64,000 nucleotides of DNA from Veillonellales bacterium. GTDB taxonomy: Bacteria; Bacillota; Negativicutes; JAAYSF01. The stretch is taken from positions 1-64,000 of the forward strand of contig JBDKTO010000008.1 in NCBI GenBank assembly GCA_039680175.1, given 5' to 3'. The position numbers and the translations under genes were made by a program. This document shows, in pieces, positions 1 to 8,408 of the stretch (position 1 is the first letter of the stretch; each line of letters starts with the position of its first letter). The notes below the pieces were generated by a model. It saw only the letters and a list, made by a program, of their open reading frames with translations, was not told the DNA's origin and did no database searches.

Positions 1-103
1 CTATGAGCTATGAGCTATGAGCTATGAGCTATGAGCTATGAGCTATGAGCTATGAGCTATGAGCTATGAGCTATGAGCTATGAGCTATGAGCTATGAGCT
101 ATG
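1..103. repeat. Heptamer tandem array A (GAGCTAT)n
   Basis: About 14.7 head-to-tail copies of a 7-bp unit read as CTATGAG, apparently without interruption and continuing off the left edge of the window. The right edge supplies the TAG stop codon of the hexokinase gene (CTA at 99-101 on the plus strand). The GAGCTAT unit places TGA in all three forward frames every 21 bp and TAG in all three reverse frames, so the array ends translation on either strand. Confidence 0.97.
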
Positions 104-1403
104 CCTCGCTCTTTACGGCAATGGCGGCGGCAATGGCGGCGCCGATGCCGGAGCCGTCCTTGACCAGATTCACAGTGACTTGTTCAGCCTGCTCTCCCAG
201 GGCTGCCGCAAGAGCGGCACGAATGGTTTGAGCGTAGCCGGGGATTTTTTCGTATAGGGAGCCGTCGATGGCAATGGCATGGGGAGAAGAACACTCCGGG
301 TCGATGTGGCGGAGAATACCCAGATAGGTAGCCGCAATCATTCGGGCTGAGCGGGCAATCAGCAGTCCGGCGATTTGTTTTAGGGCGGTGCGCTGTTTTA
401 GGGAAGAGTTTGGCAGCTTAAGCCGGTCGTTGAGCCAGTCTGAGATATCGTCCAGGGCAGGAGTGTGGTCGGACAACAGCCGGGTTATATCTTCACTAGT
501 CAGAGCGTAAGGGGTGGCAAGGGGCTGGCCGGGTTTGGCCCTGGCCATTACCTCAGGGAAGAGGTCAGTGGCAATGAGCCGCAGCAATTCTCCCAGATAG
601 CGGCCGGAAGCCATTTTTTCCAGACGCTGCCGACCGGGGTTATCGCTGGTTTTATCAAGAATGATGTCATAGTAGGTGACCGGAAGCTGATCAAAATTGC
701 CGGATTCCAGATTTAAAATCATCGGCTGGCCGGTAAGGGGGGAGTGGGATTCCAGATAGGCGGTGTTATGTCCGGTGCCACAGATGGAGCCGATATCGGT
801 AGACGGATGCTGAAAGGCTCCTGTTAGCAGTGTGCCTGCCGTATCGTTCAGAATTGCCTTGGGGATTACGTTGGGGAACCTGCAGCGGATTAAAGCTTCC
901 TGCAGCAGCTGGTTCACATTGCGGCCTTCCATTCCGGCGGCCTTGATTTCTTTGGTCCAGTCAAGCAGAACGGCATGGTTAATGCTCTGCTGCCGGGAGG
1001 GAAAAGAAAAGGTATGTCCCAGATAACAAACAACACCGGGCGGAGCCAGTCTGCCAATGGCGGCGGCAATTGCATTAAATAGTGCTTCCGCCGAAGTATG
1101 GGGAGAAAGATAATCTTGCAGCGGCTGACAGGAACGGACCCGGACATCGGACCGCCCCTGGCCCAGCAGTTCAATCAGCAGCACCCGGACATTGGTACCG
1201 CCGAAATCCAGAGCCAGGTAGATGCCGGTTTCCTGTCCGGTAGGTTTGGCTAAATAGGAAGGCAGCATTTTAAGCGGACTGGATTTTTCTGTCAGACCGT
1301 CTTCTATGGCCTGGGTAAATGATACGGCTATTTGTTCAAGATGTTGATCGGAAATGGTTAGATGATTAGTTAAACGGGTGAGAAGAGGAGAAAAGGTAGT
1401 CAT
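99..1403 (-). CDS. Eukaryote-type hexokinase
   Basis: Predicted ATP-dependent hexose 6-kinase of the cytoplasm, feeding glucose or other hexoses into glycolysis or, through glucose 1-phosphate, into the glycogen pathway encoded further along. The 434-residue protein carries the phosphate-binding motif DFGGTN (about residues 66-71), the classical hexokinase signature GHTFSFP (about 128-134), the catalytic-base motif NDTAGT (about 187) and GTGHNTAYLE. These belong to the Hexokinase_1/Hexokinase_2 families typical of eukaryotes, not to bacterial glucokinase or ROK kinases. The length fits a single, unduplicated hexokinase. The ATG is preceded by a clear AGGAGG. The stop codon lies inside heptamer array A. 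Substrate range cannot be read from sequence. Confidence 0.9.
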   Translation of the reverse strand: MTTFSPLLTRLTNHLTISDQHLEQIAVSFTQAIEDGLTEKSSPLKMLPSYLAKPTGQETGIYLALDFGGTNVRVLLIELLGQGRSDVRVRSCQPLQDYLSPHTSAEALFNAIAAAIGRLAPPGVVCYLGHTFSFPSRQQSINHAVLLDWTKEIKAAGMEGRNVNQLLQEALIRCRFPNVIPKAILNDTAGTLLTGAFQHPSTDIGSICGTGHNTAYLESHSPLTGQPMILNLESGNFDQLPVTYYDIILDKTSDNPGRQRLEKMASGRYLGELLRLIATDLFPEVMARAKPGQPLATPYALTSEDITRLLSDHTPALDDISDWLNDRLKLPNSSLKQRTALKQIAGLLIARSARMIAATYLGILRHIDPECSSPHAIAIDGSLYEKIPGYAQTIRAALAAALGEQAEQVTVNLVKDGSGIGAAIAAAIAVKSEA

Positions 1404-1507
1404 AATTCAACCTCCTTGCTTCTATTATACTACCTTCCTACTTATTTAGCATTTTCGCTGTTTCCCGTTTTGCCAATAACCGGCCGAAGCTTTTGCTTAC
1501 GACGGCG

Positions 1508-2725
1508 TCAGTTAAAACTTCTTTTTTGTGTCTCTACCATGCAAATTGCAATAACAATGAGAATGGCTTCAAAAGCAACTACAACAATATCTAACGCTGC
1601 CAGATACCCATATGCTTTGGTTAAGTATCCCATTAACGGACCGGAAAAAAATGATAGAAAATAACTAGAGGCACCGACAATTCCTGTTGCTAAACCAATT
1701 TGATGCGGTTTGACGCCGTCTTGTGCAATTGTATATCCTAACACATAGATTGCGTGAAGTCCGATTCCCATCAGCCCGCCTACGAAGTATAATAAAAATG
1801 TTGAATTTTGCGGGATAAAGTGAAAGATGAGTACAGCGCAAAGGGTATTCAGAATTGCCAAAAATGTAATCATTGGTTTACGGCCAAAATGATCGGCGAA
1901 ATAACCTAAAACAACAGAGCTTAATCCGCCGACGCCATAGATAATTCCAAAAAATTGACCGGCATGAGCTGCGGAGAATCCTTTATAGGTCATAAATAAG
2001 TAAGGTCCCATGGATGCGAAACCCCAATAAGGGATAATGTTTAAAATTTGAATCAGTACACCGAGCCACACAATTCGGTTAGAGCCAACCGTATGTAACG
2101 CTTCCAGCAGATGAGTTTGTTTGATGTCTTTTGATTGGTCTGTATAACGTGCTTTGAATCCAAAAATTAGTATTACAGCAAAAGCAACGGTGACAGCACC
2201 CATTGTCAGCAGGCCGCCACTCCAGCTTCCGGTTGTTTCGAGGTTCCAGCCGTAATAGGATGGCCCTGCATAGGCTCCTATTGAGTAAAAAGTCATCATT
2301 AAACCGTTTAACATGGCTCTGGCTGCCGGGAAAATTGATCCTGCAACCGAATACATGACAATGTTCCAGATCCCTTCAGTTGCCCCAAACGAAAACCGCC
2401 AGACGGCTGCTTCGATGAAACTGTGGGAAGTAGTTACCAGCATAGTCATCGTGCCGATTCCCATCATTCCCATAATCAGCATCCGCTTACGCCCAAAGCG
2501 ATCCGCTAGATAACCTGCTGGAATATCAATCAATGCCTGACCTAAAGTGAAAATAGTACCTAATGTGCCAATTTGGATTGTTGTTAGTGCAAGCTGACTT
2601 GCAACTGATTTTAGTCCAACGCCGAACGATAGGCGATTTGCCGAATAAAAAGCATAGCCTAGCGCAAGTAAGAATAATTGTAACCAAATAATTTTAGGCA
2701 GTTTAAATAAATTTTTTTCCGACAC
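1508..2725 (-). CDS. MFS transporter
   Basis: A 405-residue major facilitator superfamily carrier of the inner membrane with about 12 hydrophobic segments. The loop after segment 2 carries motif A, read as GYLADRFGRKRM (about residues 71-82), and a second copy, GYFADHFGRKPM, follows the midpoint, as expected for the duplicated 6+6 fold. The start is GTG, eight bases downstream of AGGAGG. Substrate is unknown. The gene lies downstream of the ilvD-BASS operon on the same strand, but a strong hairpin preceded by a T-box-like sequence separates them. It may therefore be read through conditionally or belong to a separate unit. Confidence 0.85.
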   Translation of the reverse strand: MSEKNLFKLPKIIWLQLFLLALGYAFYSANRLSFGVGLKSVASQLALTTIQIGTLGTIFTLGQALIDIPAGYLADRFGRKRMLIMGMMGIGTMTMLVTTSHSFIEAAVWRFSFGATEGIWNIVMYSVAGSIFPAARAMLNGLMMTFYSIGAYAGPSYYGWNLETTGSWSGGLLTMGAVTVAFAVILIFGFKARYTDQSKDIKQTHLLEALHTVGSNRIVWLGVLIQILNIIPYWGFASMGPYLFMTYKGFSAAHAGQFFGIIYGVGGLSSVVLGYFADHFGRKPMITFLAILNTLCAVLIFHFIPQNSTFLLYFVGGLMGIGLHAIYVLGYTIAQDGVKPHQIGLATGIVGASSYFLSFFSGPLMGYLTKAYGYLAALDIVVVAFEAILIVIAICMVETQKRSFN

Positions 2726-2760
2726 AAGTAACCTCCTGTTGTACTGTTAATTTGCTAATG

Positions 2761-2816
2761 GTAAACGCCCCTAACGGTTTAAAATCGTTAGGGGCGTTTT
2801 ACCGTGGGACCACCCT
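2761..2816 (-). promoter_or_regulatory. Orphan T-box-like sequence plus hairpin before the MFS gene
   Basis: Read on the minus strand, AGGGTGGTCCCACGG (2802-2816) is followed by a hairpin with perfect 14-bp arms (2786-2799 and 2763-2776). This is the order of a T-box followed by its terminator. Two bases differ from the T-box core AGGGTGGTACCGCGG. Only about 50 bases separate it from the stop codon of the BASS gene, so there is no room for a Stem I specifier domain. It may be a decayed T-box, a trimmed regulator, or simply an intercistronic terminator. Confidence 0.5.
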
Positions 2817-2865
2817 ATAAAATAATAATTTTTATAAGCTATTTTCTTCTGTTTTAAAGTAAGTG

Positions 2866-3798
2866 CTACTCTTTAGTTTCCTTTGATGCCCAATAACCGG
2901 CTAAAAGGGAACCGGAGAAATTGTGCCAGACGCTGAAGATCGCTCCGGGGATAGCGGCAACGGGGTCGAGGTGGGCAATGGCCAGCGCCACCGCCAGACC
3001 GGAATTCTCCATGCCGATTTCAAAGGAAATCGCTTTTGCTTTTTTGTGGTTCATCCCCACTGCCCGGGAAGCACCATAGCCGATCCCCAGGCCGCAGACA
3101 TTATGCAGGATAACAGCGAGGAAGGCGATGACTGCCACCGTAGCCAGCTTAGCGGCGCTCAAAGCCACCACGATAGTGATGATGGCAATAATCGATACCA
3201 CCGAAATCAGTGGAATAATTTTTATCACCTTGTCGACAAAGTCAGAGGCAAAGGCCCGAATAACAATGCCCAGGGCCACCGGCAAGATCACAATTTTCAG
3301 AATATCTACCAATAGCGCCTCGGCTTGGATCGGTATCAGGGTACCGGCCAGCAGCAAAAAAATGTACGGGGTCAATATCGGCGCCAATACAGTATTAATA
3401 CTGGAAACGGTCACCGAAAGGGCCGTATCGCCCTTGGAAATAAAAGTCATTACATTGGAGGCAGTGCCGCTGGGGCAGCAGCCGACCAGGATTAGTCCGG
3501 CTGCCAGCATCGGCGGCAGTCCCATAAGTTTGCCGACGGCAAAAGCAACCAGGGGCATAATGCAATAGCGGAAGACCACTCCACAGAGAACATCTTTGGG
3601 CCGGGTGAACACCAGTTTAAAATCATTCAGTGTCATGGTCAGGCCCATTCCCAGCATAATCAAGCCAAGAAGATAGGTGATCCAGCCGCCGTAGCCTTTA
3701 AACGGAGCGGGAAAGAAAAAAGCAATGACTGCAAACAGAATGACCCATACCGGGAAAAACCGCGTAATAAATTTAACTATTTTCTCAATAGTATCCAT
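2866..3798 (-). CDS. BASS-family (bile acid:sodium symporter-like) transporter
   Basis: A 310-residue, highly hydrophobic protein of the bile acid:sodium symporter family. Family hallmarks are the GCCPSGTASN motif with the following TFISKGD stretch (about residues 106-122), and FEIGMENSGLAVALA near the C-terminus; these line the sodium and substrate sites in known members. Bacterial BASS proteins move organic acids such as pyruvate, ketopantoate or other 2-oxo acids rather than bile acids. It starts 10 bp after ilvD ends, so the two are almost certainly cotranscribed under the ilvD T-box. That context suggests a branched-chain 2-oxo acid or pantothenate-precursor substrate, which is inference. 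Confidence 0.85.
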   Translation of the reverse strand: MDTIEKIVKFITRFFPVWVILFAVIAFFFPAPFKGYGGWITYLLGLIMLGMGLTMTLNDFKLVFTRPKDVLCGVVFRYCIMPLVAFAVGKLMGLPPMLAAGLILVGCCPSGTASNVMTFISKGDTALSVTVSSINTVLAPILTPYIFLLLAGTLIPIQAEALLVDILKIVILPVALGIVIRAFASDFVDKVIKIIPLISVVSIIAIITIVVALSAAKLATVAVIAFLAVILHNVCGLGIGYGASRAVGMNHKKAKAISFEIGMENSGLAVALAIAHLDPVAAIPGAIFSVWHNFSGSLLAGYWASKETKE

Positions 3799-3808
3799 AA
3801 TTTCCCTC

Positions 3809-5461
3809 CTATTTCAATACGGCACCGGTATTGGCCGATGTGACTAGCTTAGCATAGCGAGCCAGATAGCCGCTGGTGACTTTTGGCTTTGGCTGGGACC
3901 AGGCAGCTTTCCGTTTCGCCAATTCTTCATCGCTCACCTTTAATTCCAGCTTTCTGCCGGGAATATCAATTAAAATACTGTCTCCTTCTTTAATTAAGCC
4001 AATCGGCCCGCCTTCCATGGCTTCTGGTGAAATATGCCCGACACAGGCGCCGCGGCTGGCACCGCTGAACCGTCCGTCGGTTAATAGACCGACTTTCAGA
4101 CCCATCCCGGTAATCACGGCGGTAGGATTCAGCATCTCCCGCATTCCCGGTCCGCCTTTCGGTCCCTCGTAGCGAATGACAACAACGTCGCCGTTATGAA
4201 TTTTTTTAGCGGTAATGGCGTCGATCGCCGCTTCCTCCGAATCGAATACTTTGGCTTTGCCTTCATAGACCAGCATGTCTTCCGCCACAGCGCTTTCTTT
4301 GATGACCGAGCCGTAAGGGGCGAGGTTGCCGGTCAAAATGGCGATGCCGCCTTTATTCCGGTAAGGTGTTTCCACGCTCCGGATTACGTCCGGGCGGGTA
4401 ATGGCCGCATCTTTGATCCGATCTTCCACCGTACCGCTGACGGTCAGCGCGTCGGTGTGAATAATGCCCAGTTTCGTCAATTCTTTCATTACCGCAGCAA
4501 TGCCGCCGGCTTCGTTTAAATCCTGCAGGTGGTGAGAACCACCGGGGCTCATTTTGGTAATATAAGCTGCTTTGCCGCTGATCTCGTCGAATTTTGTCAA
4601 GGACAGATCCAGTCCCGCCTCATAGGCGATGGCTGGCAGATGCAGCACTGTATTAGTGGAACCGCCGGTAGCCATGTCTACGGCGACGGCATTTTCGAAC
4701 GCTTTCATCGTCATGATATCCCGTGGTTTGATGTCCTTTTTTACCAGTTCGACAACTAGTCCGCCGGCCCGTTTCGCCAGCATCCGGCGGGCGCCAAAAT
4801 ATGCCGCCGGGATTGTGCCGTTGCCGGGAAGACCCATGCCCAGGGCTTCTGTCAGACAGTTCATCGTGTTGGCGGTGAATAGTCCGGCACAGGAACCGCA
4901 GCCGGGACAGGCGGATTTTTCCATGGCATCCAGTTCGGCAGCGTTGATTTTGCCGGATTCAAACAGGCCGGCTGCTTCAAACATGGTGCTGACGCTGACG
5001 TCTTTTCCCTGGTAACGGCCGGCCAGCATTGGTCCGCCGCTGACGACGACGCAGGGAATATTCAGACGGGCAGCCGCCATTAACATTCCGGGGACGATTT
5101 TATCACAGTTGGGAATGAGGACCAGACCGTCGAATCCGTGGGCAATCGTCATGGCTTCAATCGAGTCGGCGATGAGCTCCCGGCTAGCCAGGGGGTATTT
5201 CATGCCTTCGTGGCCCATGGCGATTCCGTCGCAAATGCCGATAGACGGGAATTCGATCGGCGTACCGCCGCCGGCGGCAACTCCCAGTTTTACCGCCTCG
5301 GCGATTTCCCGCAGATGGATATGGCCGGGAATGATCTCGTTGAAGGCGTTAACGACTCCAATGAGCGGCTTTTCCAGATCTTCCGGCGTATACCCCATCG
5401 CGTAAAACAACGAGCGGTGGGCAGTTCTGGTGGAGCCTTTTTTAACAATGTCACTACGCAT
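3809..5461 (-). CDS. ilvD: Dihydroxy-acid dehydratase
   Basis: Cytoplasmic Fe-S dehydratase that converts 2,3-dihydroxyisovalerate and 2,3-dihydroxy-3-methylvalerate into the 2-oxo acids for valine, leucine and isoleucine, and for pantothenate via ketoisovalerate. The 550-residue length is standard. Cluster-binding cysteines are visible in CDKIVPGM (about residue 118) and [18 protein letters not shown] (about 186-203). The C-terminal half has the GGPGMREML and [10 protein letters not shown] motifs. The ATG follows AGGAGG. Transcription starts about 335 bases upstream and passes a full T-box leader, so expression should respond to uncharged tRNA. No other ilv or leu gene lies in this window. 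Confidence 0.97.
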   Translation of the reverse strand: MRSDIVKKGSTRTAHRSLFYAMGYTPEDLEKPLIGVVNAFNEIIPGHIHLREIAEAVKLGVAAGGGTPIEFPSIGICDGIAMGHEGMKYPLASRELIADSIEAMTIAHGFDGLVLIPNCDKIVPGMLMAAARLNIPCVVVSGGPMLAGRYQGKDVSVSTMFEAAGLFESGKINAAELDAMEKSACPGCGSCAGLFTANTMNCLTEALGMGLPGNGTIPAAYFGARRMLAKRAGGLVVELVKKDIKPRDIMTMKAFENAVAVDMATGGSTNTVLHLPAIAYEAGLDLSLTKFDEISGKAAYITKMSPGGSHHLQDLNEAGGIAAVMKELTKLGIIHTDALTVSGTVEDRIKDAAITRPDVIRSVETPYRNKGGIAILTGNLAPYGSVIKESAVAEDMLVYEGKAKVFDSEEAAIDAITAKKIHNGDVVVIRYEGPKGGPGMREMLNPTAVITGMGLKVGLLTDGRFSGASRGACVGHISPEAMEGGPIGLIKEGDSILIDIPGRKLELKVSDEELAKRKAAWSQPKPKVTSGYLARYAKLVTSANTGAVLK

Positions 5462-5492
5462 TATAATTCCTCCTAAAATAATTAATAAAAAA

Positions 5493-5770
5493 CCTCCTGT
5501 CTCTTCAAGTCAAAGACTTAAAGGGGCAAGAGGAATTTCTCACGGTACCACCCTTTTTCGCAGACAAAATCATCTGCATCTTATCAGGTCTAACAACCCT
5601 AGCAAAGTAACGATTGCACTCTTTTGGAGCCAAATCCGGCGCAGCCTACTTATTTTCAGCTTTGCAGTTCAGGAGCGAGAGTTTGTATATTTCCATTACC
5701 GGTTCGCACCAGCCACCGGCTCTCTGCAATGAAAGATGTACACATGTCTCCGTCATCACTTTTGTATTAT
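5493..5770 (-). promoter_or_regulatory. T-box leader of ilvD
   Basis: On the minus strand the leader has a Stem I region with the AGAGAG and distal GGTGGCTG/GTGCGAACCGG elements. The T-box AGGGTGGTACCGTG follows at 5541-5554, and then a long terminator stem (5493-5533) ending in a T-run at 5487-5492. The candidate specifier follows CTGAA on the 3' side of Stem I. CTG (plus-strand positions 5665-5667) would read leucine, but the base after it is not the usual purine, so the codon is uncertain. A branched-chain amino acid identity fits the gene. Confidence 0.88.
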
Positions 5771-5783
5771 GTATTCATTTATA

Positions 5784-5807
5784 ATACTGTAAACTTTATT
5801 ACAGTAT
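5784..5807. promoter_or_regulatory. Candidate operator over the ilvD -10 box
   Basis: A perfect inverted repeat with 9-bp arms, ATACTGTAA and TTACAGTAT, separated by 6 bp. It overlaps the -10 box and the predicted transcription start of ilvD. A bound protein would block initiation, adding repressor control on top of T-box attenuation. The cognate regulator is unknown. Confidence 0.6.
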
Positions 5808-5831
5808 AGGATTAATATTGTCAATTGTCAA
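5803..5831 (-). promoter_or_regulatory. Sigma-A promoter of ilvD
   Basis: Minus strand TTGACA (5826-5831), 17-bp spacer, TATACT (5803-5808). It is followed by the T-box leader, giving a predicted start near 5796. Confidence 0.8.
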
Positions 5832-5850
5832 TATTAAATTTATCATTTTT

Positions 5851-5907
5851 ATGAGCCATGAGCCATGAGCCATGAGCCATGAGCCATGAGCCATGAGCTA
5901 TGAGCTA
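5851..5907. repeat. Heptamer tandem array B (GAGCCAT/GAGCTAT)
   Basis: About eight units, mostly GAGCCAT with two GAGCTAT units at the right edge. The last CTA (5905-5907) is the TAG stop codon of the NCS2 permease on the minus strand. The left edge abuts the AT-rich ilvD promoter region. The GAGCCAT variant has no stop codon when read on the minus strand, whereas GAGCTAT does. Confidence 0.96.
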
Positions 5908-7212
5908 CTTTTCCGGCAGCAGGACATGTTCCAGCAGAATACACAGCAGCATACCCGCCAGAAAGCCGTTGCTGAAGATGTAGCGCAGCCAAACCGGCAG
6001 ACTGATAAAGGTGGAAGCCGGCAATGTCAGAATACCGGTTCCGACCAACAGCGGAATACCGACGACAAATACCCGCCGCCCGGTTAATTGAATCCGGGCG
6101 TAGTCCTGGAGCCCGAAGCACAGCATTTGGCAAAAAGATGCCAATAGTACGGAATAACCCACCGGGGCAGGGATGGAACTGAGAAATTGGCCGATTGATG
6201 GCAGCAGGCCCATGAGCATCATTAGGATGGAGAACAGCAAAAACGGCAGCCTGGCACCAACTCCCGTCAGGCTGACCAGGCCGGCGCTGCCCGAGTAGGG
6301 TACCAGGCCGACGGTAGCGCCGATTCCTGATAAGATATCGCCAATTCCGGTACAGGTTACGCCCCGGTCATAATCTTTTTTTTCAGCTGTGATGTCCAGG
6401 GTTCGCTCCATGGCCAGGATACTGGCTACCGAATTGGACAGTACCAGTATGCCGGTTAAAATGCAGATTAAAATGATCGCCGGATCAAAGGTGGGCGTAC
6501 CCCAGGCGAATAAGGCAGGAATTTCTGCGATATTGCGGCTGTTCCAGCCAATACTGGGGGATATCCCCAGTAAAGCAGCGGCGATCCAGCCGATGGCGGT
6601 GCCGATGAGAATGGCAATGCTGCGAAAAAAGCCGTGGCATTTTAAATTCACCAAGATCACGACGGCAATGACCAGCAGAGATACGAACATCGCGGGAAAG
6701 CTGACGGCGTCCCCTTCCCGGGTGATGCCCAGCATACCCCGGAGAAAGGGGCCTGACAGCTGCAGCCCCAGCAATACCAGTACCGTTCCGGTAACCGGAG
6801 GGGTAAACAGTTTCAATGCCCGGCTGATTAACCCGGTCATGCCCATAAGAACCAGCACCATTCCGGCGATGATCATGCCCAGTTCCAAATCGCTGCGGAG
6901 CAGGGCGATATCTTTGCCCATGGTGGGAGCCATATAGCCAAGCGTCAGAAAGATGCCCCACCACATACCGGCCGGCCCTTCAATAATTGGCAGTCGGTGG
7001 CCGTATAGAACTTGGAGAATCGAGGCGGCTGAGGCAAAAAACATGATCCGCTGGGACAATTGGGCGCTGCCTGCCGGATCAAGCCCCAGAGCCTGACCGA
7101 CAACGACAGGGATAACGGAGACGTTGACTAGGTTAAACGCCAGCCACTGGAAGGAATATAACAACGTACGGGAGGCAGGCAGCCGATCGTTCAGCTGGTA
7201 TAAAATAGACAT
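5905..7212 (-). CDS. NCS2 family nucleobase (xanthine/uracil) permease
   Basis: A 435-residue membrane protein of the nucleobase:cation symporter-2 family, predicted to import a purine or pyrimidine base with a cation. Supporting features are the early segment with IIEGPAGMWWG, repeated hydrophobic helices, and the ATVGLVPYSGSAGLVSLTGVGAR region matching the conserved NCS2 loop. The ATG follows AGAAAGGAA. It is monocistronic as far as can be seen. The stop codon comes from heptamer array B, so the natural C-terminus may have been set by repeat insertion. Base specificity is not assignable by eye. Confidence 0.88.
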   Translation of the reverse strand: MSILYQLNDRLPASRTLLYSFQWLAFNLVNVSVIPVVVGQALGLDPAGSAQLSQRIMFFASAASILQVLYGHRLPIIEGPAGMWWGIFLTLGYMAPTMGKDIALLRSDLELGMIIAGMVLVLMGMTGLISRALKLFTPPVTGTVLVLLGLQLSGPFLRGMLGITREGDAVSFPAMFVSLLVIAVVILVNLKCHGFFRSIAILIGTAIGWIAAALLGISPSIGWNSRNIAEIPALFAWGTPTFDPAIILICILTGILVLSNSVASILAMERTLDITAEKKDYDRGVTCTGIGDILSGIGATVGLVPYSGSAGLVSLTGVGARLPFLLFSILMMLMGLLPSIGQFLSSIPAPVGYSVLLASFCQMLCFGLQDYARIQLTGRRVFVVGIPLLVGTGILTLPASTFISLPVWLRYIFSNGFLAGMLLCILLEHVLLPEK

Positions 7213-7580
7213 GGGATATTCCTTTCTGCAAAAGCCAAAGCGTGATACTGAAATAGAGGATATATATATTGTAACACAAATGAGAATTCGTGGCGAAATT
7301 AGGCGTATAAACCAAAAGCCTGCATTCCTAAAGAGTGCAGGGAGTTTTGGCAGCTAAAAACTTATTTTTTTGCGGACATGAGACTTCTGAAGAATATGAG
7401 CTACCGGATTGGGTCAGTATAGGTGTCATCGCGAGGCGTTAGCCGTGGTGATTTCAAAGCAGGATAGGCGACGGGCAAAGCCGGCAATCCGGATTGCTTC
7501 GCTGCCGCTCGCAATGACAGAATTTAGTGCCAAGTCCCAAGTCCCAAGTTCTACGTTCCAAGTGCTATGCGCCCTAAGCC
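7213..7580. other. Intergenic stretch with repeat-like sequence, no gene
   Basis: No credible coding region. It holds the upstream region of the NCS2 gene, with an imperfect hairpin at about 7309-7350 (CCAAAA...TTTTGG ends). It also holds a REP-like inverted repeat at 7424-7519 and short degenerate repeats of CCCAAGT between about 7529 and 7562. Both genes flanking it point away on the minus strand. Confidence 0.6.
7424..7519. repeat. REP-like imperfect inverted repeat
   Basis: The ends are TGTCATCGCGAGGCG and CGCTCGCAATGACA, with CGGCAATCC and GGATTGC inside, so the single strand could fold on itself. Elements with these ends are common dispersed intergenic repeats in many bacterial genomes. 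Only one copy is visible here, so dispersal in this genome is inferred. Confidence 0.55.
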
Positions 7581-8195
7581 CTAATTCTTTACCGTCGCCA
7601 TCATGTCCCGGAACAGGGGTTCCCAATAAGTCCGGTCACTGTCGGGGCACAATAGGGCCAGACCTGTCAGATGCCGGTCCTGGGTGAAAACATAAACATT
7701 GGCGAACATGGGCAGAGGGAGTTTTTCGGTGACAATCAGCAGAGAGGTTAAATTGATCGCGTTGGTTTTGCCGACAGCGGCAGGTTTCAGGGGATACCAC
7801 TGCAGCAATTGGGCGCCGTTTTCGGTTATGCTTTTACCAACCATTTCTTTGACGGCACCGGAAATCAGCTGCAAGCTTTTGGTATTGGCGCTGGCTTGAG
7901 TAAAAATATCCGCAGCAAGTCCCATATCTTTTGTGTCCTTGTAGATAATTAAGCGGGCATAATGCCGGGTGTCGTTTATATTGGCGGTTATATCGTATTG
8001 TGCGGCTATGGCAGCGGTTCCTTCGACTCCTTTTGCTTCGGTTGCTTCCACCGGCAGGGGCAGCAGCAGCGTACCGATGTCGGCAATTTCCAGGGGGGTG
8101 CTGATTGCAACCGGGGCGGCAAAAACGGGACGACCGCAAAAACCAAGCAAAACTAAGCAGAAAACTGTAATAATGAAACGATGTAGCCGGTTCAT
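7581..8195 (-). CDS. Exported protein of unknown function
   Basis: A protein of about 204 residues with a classical signal peptide: basic start, hydrophobic core, and probable cleavage after VFA in PVFAAPVA, about residue 27. The mature part is soluble-looking, with no membrane segment and no motif I recognise. I chose the ATG at 8195 because AGGAGG lies 7 bases upstream; an in-frame TTG two codons earlier is closer than usual. It stands alone between the NCS2 gene and divergent thiM. It should act in the periplasm or at the envelope of a diderm cell. Confidence 0.7.
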   Translation of the reverse strand: MNRLHRFIITVFCLVLLGFCGRPVFAAPVAISTPLEIADIGTLLLPLPVEATEAKGVEGTAAIAAQYDITANINDTRHYARLIIYKDTKDMGLAADIFTQASANTKSLQLISGAVKEMVGKSITENGAQLLQWYPLKPAAVGKTNAINLTSLLIVTEKLPLPMFANVYVFTQDRHLTGLALLCPDSDRTYWEPLFRDMMATVKN

Positions 8196-8339
8196 TGTCA
8201 ATCCTCCTCTTTTTAGTAGTCAATGCAGAATATATTCCCGGCAGCAGTCAAAAATCCCTGCTAAATGGGAAATTAATGAAAAGAAATCGATACATGCGAT
8301 AGTAAAGAAATGATTTAATTAGATATTTTTCTGAACAGG

Positions 8340-8365
8340 CAGGATTTGCCGGCAAATTTGCGAAG
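8340..8365 (+). promoter_or_regulatory. Sigma-H-type promoter before thiM
   Basis: CAGGATTT, a 12-base spacer, then GCGAAG, 44 bases upstream of the thiM ATG. The layout matches the Bacillus sigma-H consensus (AGGAWWW, then GAAT), although the -10 reads GAAG here. The same arrangement recurs at 14904, 18565 and 62368. Confidence 0.55.
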
Positions 8366-8408
8366 TAACAAAATTAACATATTTTGCAAGGGTAAGGATG
8401 GATGGAAA

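Noticed and set aside
465-1174. Several open frames opposite or across the hexokinase gene
   Set aside because: Shadow frames of the real gene; no ribosome site or coherent domain.
5849-6133. Reading frame ending in repeated GSWLMAH residues
   Set aside because: Translation of heptamer array B on the minus strand fused to a shadow of the NCS2 gene; not a protein.
7529-7562. Second heptamer family (CCCAAGT) as an array
   Set aside because: Only about three imperfect units; too short and degenerate to call an array.
8220-8408. Possible TPP riboswitch before thiM
   Set aside because: No CTGAGA or related conserved thi-box sequence was found; only a sigma-H-type promoter is visible.
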